A stretch of 64,000 nucleotides of DNA from Oceanicella sp. SM1341 (GTDB lineage Bacteria; Pseudomonadota; Alphaproteobacteria; Rhodobacterales; Rhodobacteraceae). Below, one piece after another: positions 9,296 through 17,779 of the stretch (its first letter is position 1; every line of letters starts with the position of its first letter). Where the stretch lies: the NCBI RefSeq assembly GCF_003448965.1, contig NZ_QRGC01000003.1, positions 62,001 through 126,000 on the forward strand, given 5' to 3'. Below the pieces are notes generated by a model. It was not told the DNA's origin, ran no database searches, and saw only the letters and a program-made list of their open reading frames with translations. The position numbers and the translations under genes are program-made.

Positions 9296-10105
9296 TCAGC
9301 TCTCCGGCGCGCCCGCGCGGTGGCGGCCGCGGGGGATCATCATCGGCCGGCCGCTCAGCGGGTCGGGGATCACCAGCGCCTCGAGGCCGAAGACCTCGCG
9401 CAGCACCTGCGGGGTCATCACCGCCTCCGCCGGGCCCTCGGCATGCACCCGCCCGCCCTGCATGGCCACCAGCCGGTCGGCATAGCGGGCGGCCAGGTTC
9501 AGGTCGTGCAGCACCATCACGATGGTGGTGCCGCGGCTGCGGTTGAGGTCGGTGAGCAGGTCCAGCACCTCCACCTGGTGGCTGATGTCGAGAAAGGTCG
9601 TGGGCTCGTCGAGCAGCAGCACCCCGGTTTCCTGCGCCAGGGCCATGGCGATCCAGGCGCGCTGGCGCTGGCCGCCGGAGAGCTCGGAGAGGTCGCGGCC
9701 GGCGAGATCGGTCATCGCCGTCGTGTCCAGCGCCCGGGCGACGGCGGCCTCGTCCGCGGCGCTCCAGCGGCCCAGCAGGCGCTGGTAGGGGTGGCGGCCG
9801 CGGCTCACCAGGTCGAGCACGGAGAGGCCCTCGGGCGCGATCGGGGTCTGCGGCAGCAGGCCGAGCCGGCGCGCCAGCGCCTTGGGCGGCAGGGTGTGAA
9901 CCGCCCGGCCGTCGAGCAGGACCTCGCCGCGCTCGGGCGCGAGCAGCCGCGACATCGCCCGCAGCAGGGTCGACTTCCCGCAGGCATTCGCCCCCACGAT
10001 GGCGGTGATGCGCCCGGGCAGCAGCGCGAGGTCGATGCCCTCCAGCACCCGGCGCCCGCCGTAGCCCGCCGCGAGATCGCGGATTTCCAGTGTCTGCGTG
10101 CTCAC
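9296..10105 (-). CDS. Ferric-siderophore ABC transporter, ATP-binding protein
   Basis: 269-residue ATPase of the FecE/FhuC/FepC type that energises uptake of ferric siderophores across the inner membrane. Walker A is GANACGKST near residue 40, the Q-loop follows at LLPQTP, the ABC signature is LSGGQRQR, and Walker B is GVLLLDEPT. The H-loop His is seen in VLHDLN. The GTG start overlaps the stop of the upstream permease (GTGA), indicating translational coupling. It is the last gene of a four-gene overlapping operon. Confidence 0.93.
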   Translation of the reverse strand: MSTQTLEIRDLAAGYGGRRVLEGIDLALLPGRITAIVGANACGKSTLLRAMSRLLAPERGEVLLDGRAVHTLPPKALARRLGLLPQTPIAPEGLSVLDLVSRGRHPYQRLLGRWSAADEAAVARALDTTAMTDLAGRDLSELSGGQRQRAWIAMALAQETGVLLLDEPTTFLDISHQVEVLDLLTDLNRSRGTTIVMVLHDLNLAARYADRLVAMQGGRVHAEGPAEAVMTPQVLREVFGLEALVIPDPLSGRPMMIPRGRHRAGAPES

Positions 10106-11145
10106 AATCCACCCCCTGCGCGGTTGGTCCGCACGATCAGCCAGACGAGATAGGGCGCGCCGAGCACGCCGGTGACGATGCCCACCGGGTAGCGCGCCGG
10201 CAGCAGGTGCTGGCCGGCGAAATCGCCGAACAGCATCAGGCAGGCGCCGATCAGCGCCGCCGGCACCAGCAGCGGGCCGTCGCGCCCGGTGAGCCGCGCC
10301 GCGATCGGGCCGGAGAGGAAGGCCACGAAGGCCACCGGCCCCACCATGGCCGTGGCGCCCGCCACCAGCCCGACCGCCGCGATCACCACGCCGGCCCGCG
10401 CCCGGCCTGGCCTGAGCCCCAGGCCGGCGGCCATGTCGTCGCCCATCCGCAGCGCCTCGAGGTCGCCGCTGCGCGCGAGCAGCGCGCTGCCGAACACCAG
10501 CAGGGCGGCAAGCAGCGGCAGGGCCTGGTCGAGCTGGGCGCCGTTCACGCTGCCGGTCATCCAGCGCATCGCCTCCTGGAGCGACCAGCTCGGCGCGCGC
10601 GAGAGGGTGAAGGCGGTGAAGCTCTGCGCCATGGCCGCGAGGCCGATGCCCACCAGGATCAGCCGCGCCCCGGTCACGCCGTCGCGCCAGGAGAGCCCCC
10701 AGATCGCCACCGCGATGCCCAGCGCCGCCAGCACGGCGATACCCGAGACCGTGGCGCCCGAAAGGCCGAGCACGACGATGGAAAACACCGCCGCCGCACT
10801 GGCCCCGGCGCTGATGCCGATGATGTCGGGGCTGGCCAGCGGGTTTCGCAGCAGCAGCTGGAAGGCCGCGCCGCCGAGGCCGAAGCACAGCCCCGCCAGC
10901 ACCGAGACCACCGCCCGCGGCAGGCGCAGCTCGAGCACGGTGAAGCCTGCGCCCGGCACGTCCGCCCCGGCGAGCACGCGCAGCACCGTGAGCGGCGGGG
11001 TGAAGGACTGCCCCGCCATGAGCGTGAGCGCCACGCCGGCCAGCAGCAGCGCCCCGGCGAGCGCGAAGAAGCGCCGCCGGCGCGCCGCCTGCGCCCGGCG
11101 CAGCCCGCGCAGGGGCGGCGCGGCAGGGGTGGCCGTGGCGCTCAC
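10102..11145 (-). CDS. Ferric-siderophore ABC transporter permease (FecCD family), second subunit
   Basis: 347-residue inner-membrane permease of the BtuC/FecCD family with about nine to ten hydrophobic segments. Family signatures include LRLPRAVVSVLAG, NPLASPDIIGISAGA and GPVAFVAFLSGPIAARL, the last matching the region that contacts the ATPase. The GTG start overlaps the TGA of the first permease and its own stop overlaps the ATPase start. It pairs with the preceding permease to form the transmembrane pore. Confidence 0.92.
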   Translation of the reverse strand: MSATATPAAPPLRGLRRAQAARRRRFFALAGALLLAGVALTLMAGQSFTPPLTVLRVLAGADVPGAGFTVLELRLPRAVVSVLAGLCFGLGGAAFQLLLRNPLASPDIIGISAGASAAAVFSIVVLGLSGATVSGIAVLAALGIAVAIWGLSWRDGVTGARLILVGIGLAAMAQSFTAFTLSRAPSWSLQEAMRWMTGSVNGAQLDQALPLLAALLVFGSALLARSGDLEALRMGDDMAAGLGLRPGRARAGVVIAAVGLVAGATAMVGPVAFVAFLSGPIAARLTGRDGPLLVPAALIGACLMLFGDFAGQHLLPARYPVGIVTGVLGAPYLVWLIVRTNRAGGGL

Positions 11146-12146
11146 AGCGCCGCCACCCGCCGGCGCCGGACGATCCAGATGAACACCGGCGCGCCGAGGA
11201 AGGCGGTGACCACGGCCACGTCCAGCTCGTCCGGCCGGGCCAGCAGCCGGCCCAGCACGTCGGCGCCCATCAGCAGCGTGGCGCCGGCCAGGGCCGAGCC
11301 CGGCAGCACCCAGCGGTAATCGGTGCCCAGCAGGCCGCGGCAGGCATGCGGCACCACCAGCCCCACGAAGCCGATCGGCCCGCAGACCGCGGTGACCGCC
11401 CCGCAGAGCAGGATGGCGCCGGCGGCCGAGACCGCCCGGGCCAGCGCCACGCGCTCGCCCAGGCCCGCGGCGATGTCCTCGCCCATCGCGAGCAGATTGA
11501 GCCGCGCGCCCGAGGCGAGCACCACCAGCGCGCCCAGCCCCAGCGCCGGCAGCACCGGCAGGATCTGCGCATAGGTCGCGCCGCCGACCCCGCCCAGCAG
11601 CCAGCTCTGCACCAGCCCGCCGATGTCGCCGCGCGGCAGGATGACGGCCGTGGTGAAGGAGGCGAGCGTGGCGGTCACCGCCGCGCCGGCCAGCGCGAGC
11701 TTGAGCGGAGTGGCGCCGCCGGCCCCGAGGCTGGCCACCGCGTAGACCGCCACCGCCGTCACCCCGGCGCCGGCCACCGCCACCCACAGGTAGGCGGCGG
11801 GGCTCTCTATCCCGGCCCAGGCGATGCCGATCACCACGGCCAGCGCCGCGCCCGCGTTCACGCCCAGCAGCCCGGGGTCGGCCAGCGGATTGCGGGTGAT
11901 GCCCTGCATCGCCGCCCCGGCCAGGCCCAGCGCCGCGCCGGCCAGCCCGGCGAGCAGCGTGCGCGGCAGGCGCGTGGCCACCGCGGCCTGCGCGATGGTG
12001 TCGACCCGCCCGGCCAGCGCGGCGGAGATGTCGGCCAGCGTGACGTCGCGCGCGCCGAGGCAGACCGAGAGCACCGCGGCCAGCCCGACGCAGGCCAGCA
12101 TCGCCGCGAGCATGCGGCCGCGCGCCCCGCTGCCCGACGGTCTCAT
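11142..12146 (-). CDS. Ferric-siderophore ABC transporter permease (FecCD family), first subunit
   Basis: 334-residue FecCD-family permease. It shows TRLPRTLLAGLAGAALGLAG, then NPLADPGLLGVNAGA, and GPIGFVGLVVPHACR near residue 255, the coupling-helix region in this family. The ATG overlaps the stop of the binding-protein gene by 4 nt (ATGA). Two different permeases imply a heterodimeric channel, as in FecCD and FepDG systems. Confidence 0.93.
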   Translation of the reverse strand: MRPSGSGARGRMLAAMLACVGLAAVLSVCLGARDVTLADISAALAGRVDTIAQAAVATRLPRTLLAGLAGAALGLAGAAMQGITRNPLADPGLLGVNAGAALAVVIGIAWAGIESPAAYLWVAVAGAGVTAVAVYAVASLGAGGATPLKLALAGAAVTATLASFTTAVILPRGDIGGLVQSWLLGGVGGATYAQILPVLPALGLGALVVLASGARLNLLAMGEDIAAGLGERVALARAVSAAGAILLCGAVTAVCGPIGFVGLVVPHACRGLLGTDYRWVLPGSALAGATLLMGADVLGRLLARPDELDVAVVTAFLGAPVFIWIVRRRRVAAL

Positions 12147-13138
12147 TGCCCGGCGCTCAGCGCGTCCGACAGGGCCTGCGCGTAATCGTCGAGCACCCAG
12201 GGCAGCGAGAGCGGCGTGGGGTTTGCCGCGGTGCCCAGCGGGTCGTTGCCCAGCAGCACCAGCCCGCCGTTGGCCACCACCGGCAGATGCGCGGTGAGCG
12301 GGTTTGCCGCCAGCCCCTCGCGCAGGGCTTCTCCGCCGTAGCTCACCAGGATGTCGACATCGGCCAGCGCGTCCACCCGCTCGGCGCTCACCGCGCCGGA
12401 GAAGGCGCCGGTCTTCGCCGTCTCGGCCACCAGGTCGGGCGAGGTGAGGCCGAGATCGTGGAAGAAGCGCACCCGGGCGTCGTTGTCGGTGTAGAAGGAG
12501 ATCCGGCTCAGGTCGTTGGCCGCGAGATGGGTGACGAACATCGCCTTGCGGCCCTCCAGCTCGGGATGGGCGGCGCGGGTGTCGGCGATCTCGCCCTCCA
12601 GCCGGGCGATCAGCGCCTCGCCCTCCGCCGCCATGCCCATGCCGGCGGCGTCGAGGCGGATCATCTCGCGCCAGCCCGTGGTCCAGGGCGCGTCGGGGTA
12701 GGCGACCACCGGGGCGATGCGGCTCAGCAGCTCGTAGTCCTGCGCGCTGAGGCCGGAATAGGCGGCGAGGATCACGTCCGGCCTGGTGGCGGCCACGGCC
12801 TCGAAGTCGATGCCGTCGCCCTCGTCGAACAGCACCGGCGTCTCGGCGCCCAGCTCCTCGAGCCGCGCGGCCACCCAGGGCAGCACGCCGTCGCCGTCGT
12901 CATCGCCGAAATTGGCGCGCGCGAAGCCCACCGGCACCACGCCCAGCGCCAGCGGCACCTCGTGGTTGGCCCAGTTCACCGTGGCGATGCGCCGGGGCTT
13001 CCGCTCGATCACCGTGGTGCCGAAGGCGTGGCGGATCTCGACGGGATAGTCCTCGGCCTGCGCGCCGACGGCCCCGGGACCGAGCGCGGCGAAGAGGACA
13101 ATCGCCTGCATGAGCAGCGACCGGATCGTGGTGGACAT
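12143..13138 (-). CDS. Periplasmic iron-siderophore binding protein
   Basis: 331 residues from the ATG at 13138, which has GGAG about 9 nt upstream; an upstream in-frame ATG would add a non-signal extension. The N-terminus is a signal peptide ending near GAQAED. The rest is a class III (TroA/FhuD-like) substrate-binding fold, with KPRRIATVNWANHEVPLALGV in the first lobe and RPDVILAAYSGLSAQ before the backbone helix. It captures a ferric siderophore in the periplasm and hands it to the two permeases encoded next. First gene of the operon, divergent from the TonB-dependent receptor. Confidence 0.92.
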   Translation of the reverse strand: MSTTIRSLLMQAIVLFAALGPGAVGAQAEDYPVEIRHAFGTTVIERKPRRIATVNWANHEVPLALGVVPVGFARANFGDDDGDGVLPWVAARLEELGAETPVLFDEGDGIDFEAVAATRPDVILAAYSGLSAQDYELLSRIAPVVAYPDAPWTTGWREMIRLDAAGMGMAAEGEALIARLEGEIADTRAAHPELEGRKAMFVTHLAANDLSRISFYTDNDARVRFFHDLGLTSPDLVAETAKTGAFSGAVSAERVDALADVDILVSYGGEALREGLAANPLTAHLPVVANGGLVLLGNDPLGTAANPTPLSLPWVLDDYAQALSDALSAGQ

Positions 13139-13229
13139 GGGATGCTCCGATGGTTGCGTTTTCCCTCTCCTTCCGGGATTGTCGCGCCCGGTCAACCCTG
13201 ACAGGGCCTTCCGGGCGGCGGCGGCACAG

Positions 13230-13270
13230 TTTGACCATAATTCCGACAAAAACCGTCAGCTTGATCAAGA
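13230..13270. promoter_or_regulatory. Divergent promoter region, siderophore ABC operon / TonB receptor
   Basis: The 272-bp spacer between the two divergent transport units contains one AT-rich patch with a perfect 10-bp palindrome, CTTGATCAAG, at 13260-13269, and TTGACC at 13231-13236. This is the only promoter-like stretch there. A classical Fur box was not recognised. The AraC-family gene beyond the receptor is a candidate activator. Confidence 0.35.
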
Positions 13271-13410
13271 CGGCCGGCGGGCACTGCGTCTAGGTCACGC
13301 AACCGTGATGGGGTCCGGGGATCATGCGCCCGGGCCCGCACCACAGCCATCCGAGCAGGCCTGACGACGGTCCCGGAGAGCCAGGTCCAGACCGAATCAG
13401 GAGCGCCATC

Positions 13411-15531
13411 GTGACATTTACCCTTTCCCTTTCCCCGCGCAGCGCGCTGCGGGCCGGCTGCGCTACGCTGGCCATCATGAGCGCCCTGCCCGCGCTCGCC
13501 CAGGAGGCCGAGGAGGTGGAGGAGCCGTTCCGCCTCTCGCCCATCATCGTGAACACCGGCGGCCAGGGCGACGACGACGCGAATTCCGTCGTCGCGCAGG
13601 AGCTCTGGGTGGGCGGCAAGGTGGCGACATCGATCCTCGACACCCCGGCCTCGGTCTCGGTCATCACCGAGAAGGAGATCGAGGAGCGCAATGCCGAGAC
13701 CACCGAGGAGGTGCTGCAGTACACCCCCGGCGTGCTGACCGACTATTACGGCACCGACGACCGCAACGACTATTTCCTCATCCGCGGCTTCCAGGCGACG
13801 ACCTACCGCGACGGGCTCACCCTCGGCTCGATGCGCGGCGTGCGCGAGGAGCCCTTCGCCTACGAGCGCGTCGAGGTGCTGCGCGGCGCGAACTCGACCC
13901 TCTTCGGCGTGGCCGACCCCGGCGGCTCGGTGAACTTCGTCACCAAGACCCCGCGTTTCGAGCGCTTCGGCGAGGCCTCGCTCGCCTACGGCTCCTTCAA
14001 CCACAAGGAAGCCACGCTCGATTTCGGCGACGTGCTGGACGAGGAAGAGACCCTGGCCTGGCGCTTCACCGGCAAGCTGCAGGACAGCGACCTGGAATAT
14101 GACACCTCGCGCGACAACGAGATCTTCGCCATGGGCGGCCTGACCTGGGAGCCGAACGACACCACCTCGTTCAGCCTGGTCTACGACTATCTCAACCGCG
14201 ACGGCACGCCCAACAGCGGCGGCTACCCGCTCGACCGCGAGTATGACCGCTCCGACTTCTTCGGCGAGCCCGACTTCAACTACCACGACGTGCAGCGCCA
14301 CACGGTCACCGCCCTCGCCTCGCACAATTTCGGCGGCGGGCTGACCCTGCAGAGCAACCTGCGCTACTCCACCCTCGAGGACGATTTCGGTTACGTCTAT
14401 CTCTACGACTATGCCGGCCGCACCGGCGACACGCTCGACCGCTACTACTTCGGCACCGACAGCAGCGCCGAGGAAGTGATCGGCAACGTGCTGCTGCAGT
14501 ACGACACCAGCTTCGGCGACATCGATTCCAGCACCGTGGGCGGGTTCGAGTACCGCTTCGCCACCACGAGCGCGAGCTCGATCTACGGCGCGGCCAGCCC
14601 GATCGACCTCTCCGACCCGGTCTACACCGGCGGCCCGAGCGATCCCTTCGTCTACCAGACCGAGGACAGCGACTACCAGACCGCCTCGGCCTTCGTGCAG
14701 CAGAACTTCTCGTTCTACGACCGGTTCATCGCCACCGTTGGCCTGCGGCAGGACTGGCTCGACCTGAGCAGCGACACCACCTCCTACGGCGTGCGCACCG
14801 ACGAGAGCGACAGCTTCTCCGAAACCTCGATCCGCGCCGCGCTGACCTGGAAGATCACCCCCGAGATCTCGACCTATGTCTCCTATGTCGAGAGCGTGGC
14901 GCCGCCGCAGATCGGCGTGGAGCCGGAGCGCGGCAACCAGTACGAGCTGGGGGTGAAATATGCGCCCTCCGCGATCAACGCCATCTTCTCGGCCTCGATC
15001 TACGACCTCACCAAGAAGGACGTCACCATCGCCATGGTGCAGGACGACGGCACCATCGAGCGCGAGACCGTGGGCGAGAGCCGGGTGCGCGGCATCGACC
15101 TCGAGGCCAAGGCCGAGCTCACCGACCGCTGGAGCGTGATCGGCGGCTACTCCTACATGGACAGCGAGGTGGTCGAGGGCACGCTGCGCGACGGCAGCTC
15201 GATCAAGGGCAACGACTTCGCCTCCACGCCCGAGCACATCGCCTCGGCCTGGGTGACCTACACCCTGCCGGGCCAGGGCGAGCGCAACGACCTCACCTTC
15301 GGCCTCGGCGCGCGCTATGTCGGCAGCTACTACTTCGACGCGGCGAACACCTCGAAGTCGAAATCCGCCACGCTGTTCGATGCCGCCATCTCCTACAACG
15401 TGACGGATACGGTGCAGCTTGCATTGAACGTCTCGAACATCTTCGACGAGCAGCATGTCGTCGGCTCGGGAACGGCCAACTACTACAACCCCGGCCGCCA
15501 GATCGCGCTCACCCTGCGCAAGGCCTGGTGA
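13411..15531 (+). CDS. TonB-dependent siderophore receptor
   Basis: 706-residue outer-membrane receptor that imports a ferric siderophore using TonB energy. The GTG at 13411 is chosen because CAGGAG lies 7 nt upstream and it yields a signal peptide ending at LPALAQ. The plug domain follows (about 60-180: TPASVSVITEKEIEE, LIRGFQATTYRDGL, YERVEVLRGANSTLFG, GGSVNFVTK). A long 22-strand barrel ends in LRKAW with the usual aromatic C-terminus. The plug pattern is that of the FhuA/FoxA/FpvA class. No separate signalling domain is seen before the plug. It diverges from the ABC operon, and together they form a complete outer- and inner-membrane route apart from TonB-ExbBD. Confidence 0.95.
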   Translation: MTFTLSLSPRSALRAGCATLAIMSALPALAQEAEEVEEPFRLSPIIVNTGGQGDDDANSVVAQELWVGGKVATSILDTPASVSVITEKEIEERNAETTEEVLQYTPGVLTDYYGTDDRNDYFLIRGFQATTYRDGLTLGSMRGVREEPFAYERVEVLRGANSTLFGVADPGGSVNFVTKTPRFERFGEASLAYGSFNHKEATLDFGDVLDEEETLAWRFTGKLQDSDLEYDTSRDNEIFAMGGLTWEPNDTTSFSLVYDYLNRDGTPNSGGYPLDREYDRSDFFGEPDFNYHDVQRHTVTALASHNFGGGLTLQSNLRYSTLEDDFGYVYLYDYAGRTGDTLDRYYFGTDSSAEEVIGNVLLQYDTSFGDIDSSTVGGFEYRFATTSASSIYGAASPIDLSDPVYTGGPSDPFVYQTEDSDYQTASAFVQQNFSFYDRFIATVGLRQDWLDLSSDTTSYGVRTDESDSFSETSIRAALTWKITPEISTYVSYVESVAPPQIGVEPERGNQYELGVKYAPSAINAIFSASIYDLTKKDVTIAMVQDDGTIERETVGESRVRGIDLEAKAELTDRWSVIGGYSYMDSEVVEGTLRDGSSIKGNDFASTPEHIASAWVTYTLPGQGERNDLTFGLGARYVGSYYFDAANTSKSKSATLFDAAISYNVTDTVQLALNVSNIFDEQHVVGSGTANYYNPGRQIALTLRKAW

Positions 15532-15553
15532 GCAAACCCACGGGGGCGGCGCC

Positions 15554-16453
15554 CTAGCCGGCGCGCCGTTCCCGCGCCCAGGCTGCGGGCGTGGTGCCCT
15601 CGTGGCGGCGGAACACCCGTGTCAGGTGCGCCTGGTCGGCGAAACCGAACTGCATCGCGACATCGGCGATGGCGGCCTCCCCGGCCAGCAGCCGCTCCTT
15701 CACCATGGCGATGCGCCGTTCCTGCTGCCATTGCAGCGGCGACTTGCCGGTGGTCTTCTTGAAGGCCTGCGCGAACCATCCGGGCGACAGGCCCACCCGC
15801 TCGGCCAGCGCGGAATTGCTCAGCCGCAGGCCCGGGTTTTCCCGGAACATCTCCCACAGCCGCCGCATCTGCACGGGCGTGAGCCCGCCGGAGCGGGCCT
15901 CCTCGGCCACCGAGCCCTCGGCGATGTCGCACAGGCCCGTCACGAGGGTGAGCGCCAGCATCTCGGCGAAGGCGGGGTGGCGTGTCGGCGCGGTGATCTC
16001 GGCGCGCAGGGCCGTGCCGACCGCGGCGAGGCTGCCGATGTCCTGGACCTCGACGGCGCGGCCCAGCGCCTCGCGCGCGCGCTCCTCGCCCAGCACCGGG
16101 GCGAGCCGCGACAGCAGCCAGTTCCGGTTGAGGTGCAGGTCGAGATGCGAGAAGCGGTGCTCGGCGCGGAAGCGCGTCCACATCGGCTGGCCGGCAGGCA
16201 CGTAGAGCGCGCGCAGCAGCGGTCGGCCCTCTCCGGTGAACTCCTGCCCGTCCATGCGGATATGGTCGGAGACATCGGAGAAGAACAGCATCACCCGGGG
16301 GTCGGGCGACAGGTAGTATCCGGTGGCGCCGGCCTCGCCGCGTGCCTCCCAGAAGACACCGCAGATGCCGTCGAGCGAGCGCCATTGCACCGGCGCGGTG
16401 CGCTGGATGCCCTCGGTGCGGCAGATCATCGAATGCAGGAAGCCCATGGCCAT
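15554..16453 (-). CDS. AraC-family transcriptional regulator
   Basis: About 299 residues. The C-terminal 100 residues contain two helix-turn-helix motifs of AraC/XylS type (LSNSALAERVGLSPGWFAQAFKK, broken by one residue, and IADVAMQFGFADQAHLTRVFRRH). The N-terminal part is a divergent ligand-binding domain. Regulators of this type next to siderophore receptors (PchR, RhrA) activate uptake genes in response to the ferric siderophore, and convergent placement against the receptor supports that role here. The ATG at 16453 is chosen from the start of the conserved-looking sequence; no good ribosome-binding site is visible, so the start could move by a few codons. Confidence 0.85.
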   Translation of the reverse strand: MAMGFLHSMICRTEGIQRTAPVQWRSLDGICGVFWEARGEAGATGYYLSPDPRVMLFFSDVSDHIRMDGQEFTGEGRPLLRALYVPAGQPMWTRFRAEHRFSHLDLHLNRNWLLSRLAPVLGEERAREALGRAVEVQDIGSLAAVGTALRAEITAPTRHPAFAEMLALTLVTGLCDIAEGSVAEEARSGGLTPVQMRRLWEMFRENPGLRLSNSALAERVGLSPGWFAQAFKKTTGKSPLQWQQERRIAMVKERLLAGEAAIADVAMQFGFADQAHLTRVFRRHEGTTPAAWARERRAG

Positions 16454-16614
16454 GCAACCAAGTTTGCGAACGGATCGGTGCGCGCATGCCTGGCCACCCG
16501 GCAGGGGGTGATGGCTGGGTAGCGATTTCCGCAGAGTTACGCCGGCGCCCGGACGGAGACAAGCCGCAACTGGCCTCGCGCCCCTGCCCGGCAGGCCCCG
16601 GCGGCGGCACCCGG

Positions 16615-16795
16615 CCCGTCTCCCGCCGCGGCCGAGGCCGCCGCTCGGACACCCTGCGCCGGGCCACGCGCGGATCGCGGATCCTGGGGAGCGGGTGATC
16701 CCGCGTTTGCCTAGGGCCGGACGGAGCGCTGCGGGCACGGCTGCGCGGAGGTAAAACGTCTGTCCGCGTCGGGCGAGTCCGGGGTGGGTCGGCAT
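16615..16795 (-). pseudogene. Decayed phage-type tyrosine integrase (N-terminal remnant)
   Basis: Reading from the ATG at 16795, the first ~37 codons (MPTHPGLARRGQTFYLR, then AVPAALRPALGKRGITRS) match the usual start of phage/island tyrosine integrases with a DUF6538-type N-terminal segment. The match then breaks. A +1/-1 shift near 16685 restores the expected continuation (RIRDPRVARRRVSER) in another frame. No core-binding or catalytic domain follows, because the AraC gene begins instead. It lies 100 nt beyond the 3' end of tRNA-Ala and in the same orientation, the classic position for an island integrase. I infer a remnant of an element that has since been lost. The remaining spacer (16454-16614) shows nothing else. 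Confidence 0.55.
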
Positions 16796-16812
16796 GTCGT
16801 CAGGTGCCGATC

Positions 16813-16833
16813 CTGTAGCACCTCACTGTAGCA
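16813..16833. repeat. Direct repeat CTGTAGCA upstream of the integrase remnant
   Basis: Two identical 8-bp copies, at 16813-16820 and 16826-16833, 13 bp apart, between tRNA-Ala and the integrase remnant. Phased short repeats in this position resemble integrase or excisionase arm sites. This is inference only. Confidence 0.35.
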
Positions 16834-16894
16834 ACCGGACGGAATCCACCTTGTTTTCCAGCACGTTACTGATCGCAAACGGGAAAAGAAGGGA

Positions 16895-16970
<76 letters not shown>

Positions 16971-17115
16971 TTGGCGGGCAGAGGTATGGCGCGGGGCGGG
17001 CGGTGTCAAGCGGGATTTTCACCATGTTCACATGCCGCGGGCCCGCGAAACTTGCCCCGAACCCCGGCCCCCCTTATCTACGGAAGCGGACCCTCAGGCA
17101 GACAGGAAATGGTTA

Positions 17116-17403
17116 ATGGGATCGCTTATCCAGATACTTTTCATGCTTCTCGACATCATCTGGTGGATCGTGATCATCCACGTGATCATGAGCTGGCTGC
17201 TGAACTTCGGCATCCTCAACTACAACCAGTCCTTCGTCCGGCAGATCTGGATGTCGCTGGAGCGGATCCTGGAGCCGCTGTACCGCCCCATCCGCAGGGC
17301 CCTGCCCGACCTCGGCGGGCTCGACCTCGCGCCGCTCGTGGTGCTGCTCGGCATTACCGCGATCCGCATCATCATCGCCCGCAACGCCGTGTACCTCATG
17401 TGA
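17116..17403 (+). CDS. YggT-family membrane protein
   Basis: 95-residue inner-membrane protein with two hydrophobic segments and the amphipathic SLERILEPLYRPIRRALP linker characteristic of the YggT (Ycf19) family, which has been linked to envelope and osmotic homeostasis. The ATG at 17116 has AGGA about 9 nt upstream; the extra upstream codons in the open frame are not family-like. Its stop overlaps the start of the DUF167 gene, an order (yggT-yggU) conserved in proteobacteria. Confidence 0.85.
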   Translation: MGSLIQILFMLLDIIWWIVIIHVIMSWLLNFGILNYNQSFVRQIWMSLERILEPLYRPIRRALPDLGGLDLAPLVVLLGITAIRIIIARNAVYLM

Positions 17404-17705
17404 CGCGGCCCTGGGTCATCCGCGACGACGGCCTGCTGCTCACCGTGCGGCTCACCCCGCGCGGCGGGCGTGACCGTATCGAGGGCCTCACGGAGCAGGG
17501 CGACACGCCCTGCCTGCGCGCCCGTGTCTCCACCCCGCCGGTGGACGGGGCGGCCAACGCCGCGCTGGAGAAGCTGCTGGCGAAAAGCCTCGGCCTCGCC
17601 ACGCGCGATGTCACCCTCGTCTCCGGGCAGACCGGGCGCATCAAGCGCCTGCACCTCGCGGGCGACGCCGAAACCCTGTCCCGCCGGCTCGAGGCGCTGC
17701 TCTGA
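17400..17705 (+). CDS. DUF167 (YggU) family protein
   Basis: 101-residue small conserved protein of unknown function. The family signature is present: LTVRLTPRGGRDRIEG at the start, then VSTPPVDGAANAALEKLLAK and VTLVSGQTGRIKRL. The GTG start at 17400 overlaps the YggT stop (ATGTGA), so the two are translationally coupled. It probably works with YggT, but no activity is established. Confidence 0.88.
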   Translation: MTRPWVIRDDGLLLTVRLTPRGGRDRIEGLTEQGDTPCLRARVSTPPVDGAANAALEKLLAKSLGLATRDVTLVSGQTGRIKRLHLAGDAETLSRRLEALL

Positions 17706-17719
17706 CCGCCCCCCGGGGC

Positions 17720-17749
17720 TTTACATATTCAATTTACACTATACATATG
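17720..17749 (+). promoter_or_regulatory. AT-rich promoter/operator of the persulfide dioxygenase gene
   Basis: A sharply AT-rich island in GC-rich DNA. TTTACA occurs at 17720-17725, and TACATA sits 16 bp downstream, giving a usable -35/-10 pair. The same stretch contains a spaced dyad CATAT (17724-17728) and ATATG (17745-17749). BigR/SqrR-type ArsR repressors bind AT-rich dyads upstream of such genes in other alphaproteobacteria. No such regulator is encoded nearby. Confidence 0.45.
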
Positions 17750-17779
17750 GGGAAATCTCCGCGAGCGAGGAGCATCCCC

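Noticed and set aside
13139-13410. A Fur or Irr box in the siderophore spacer
   Set aside because: No sequence close to the known consensus sites was found; only a short unrelated palindrome is present.
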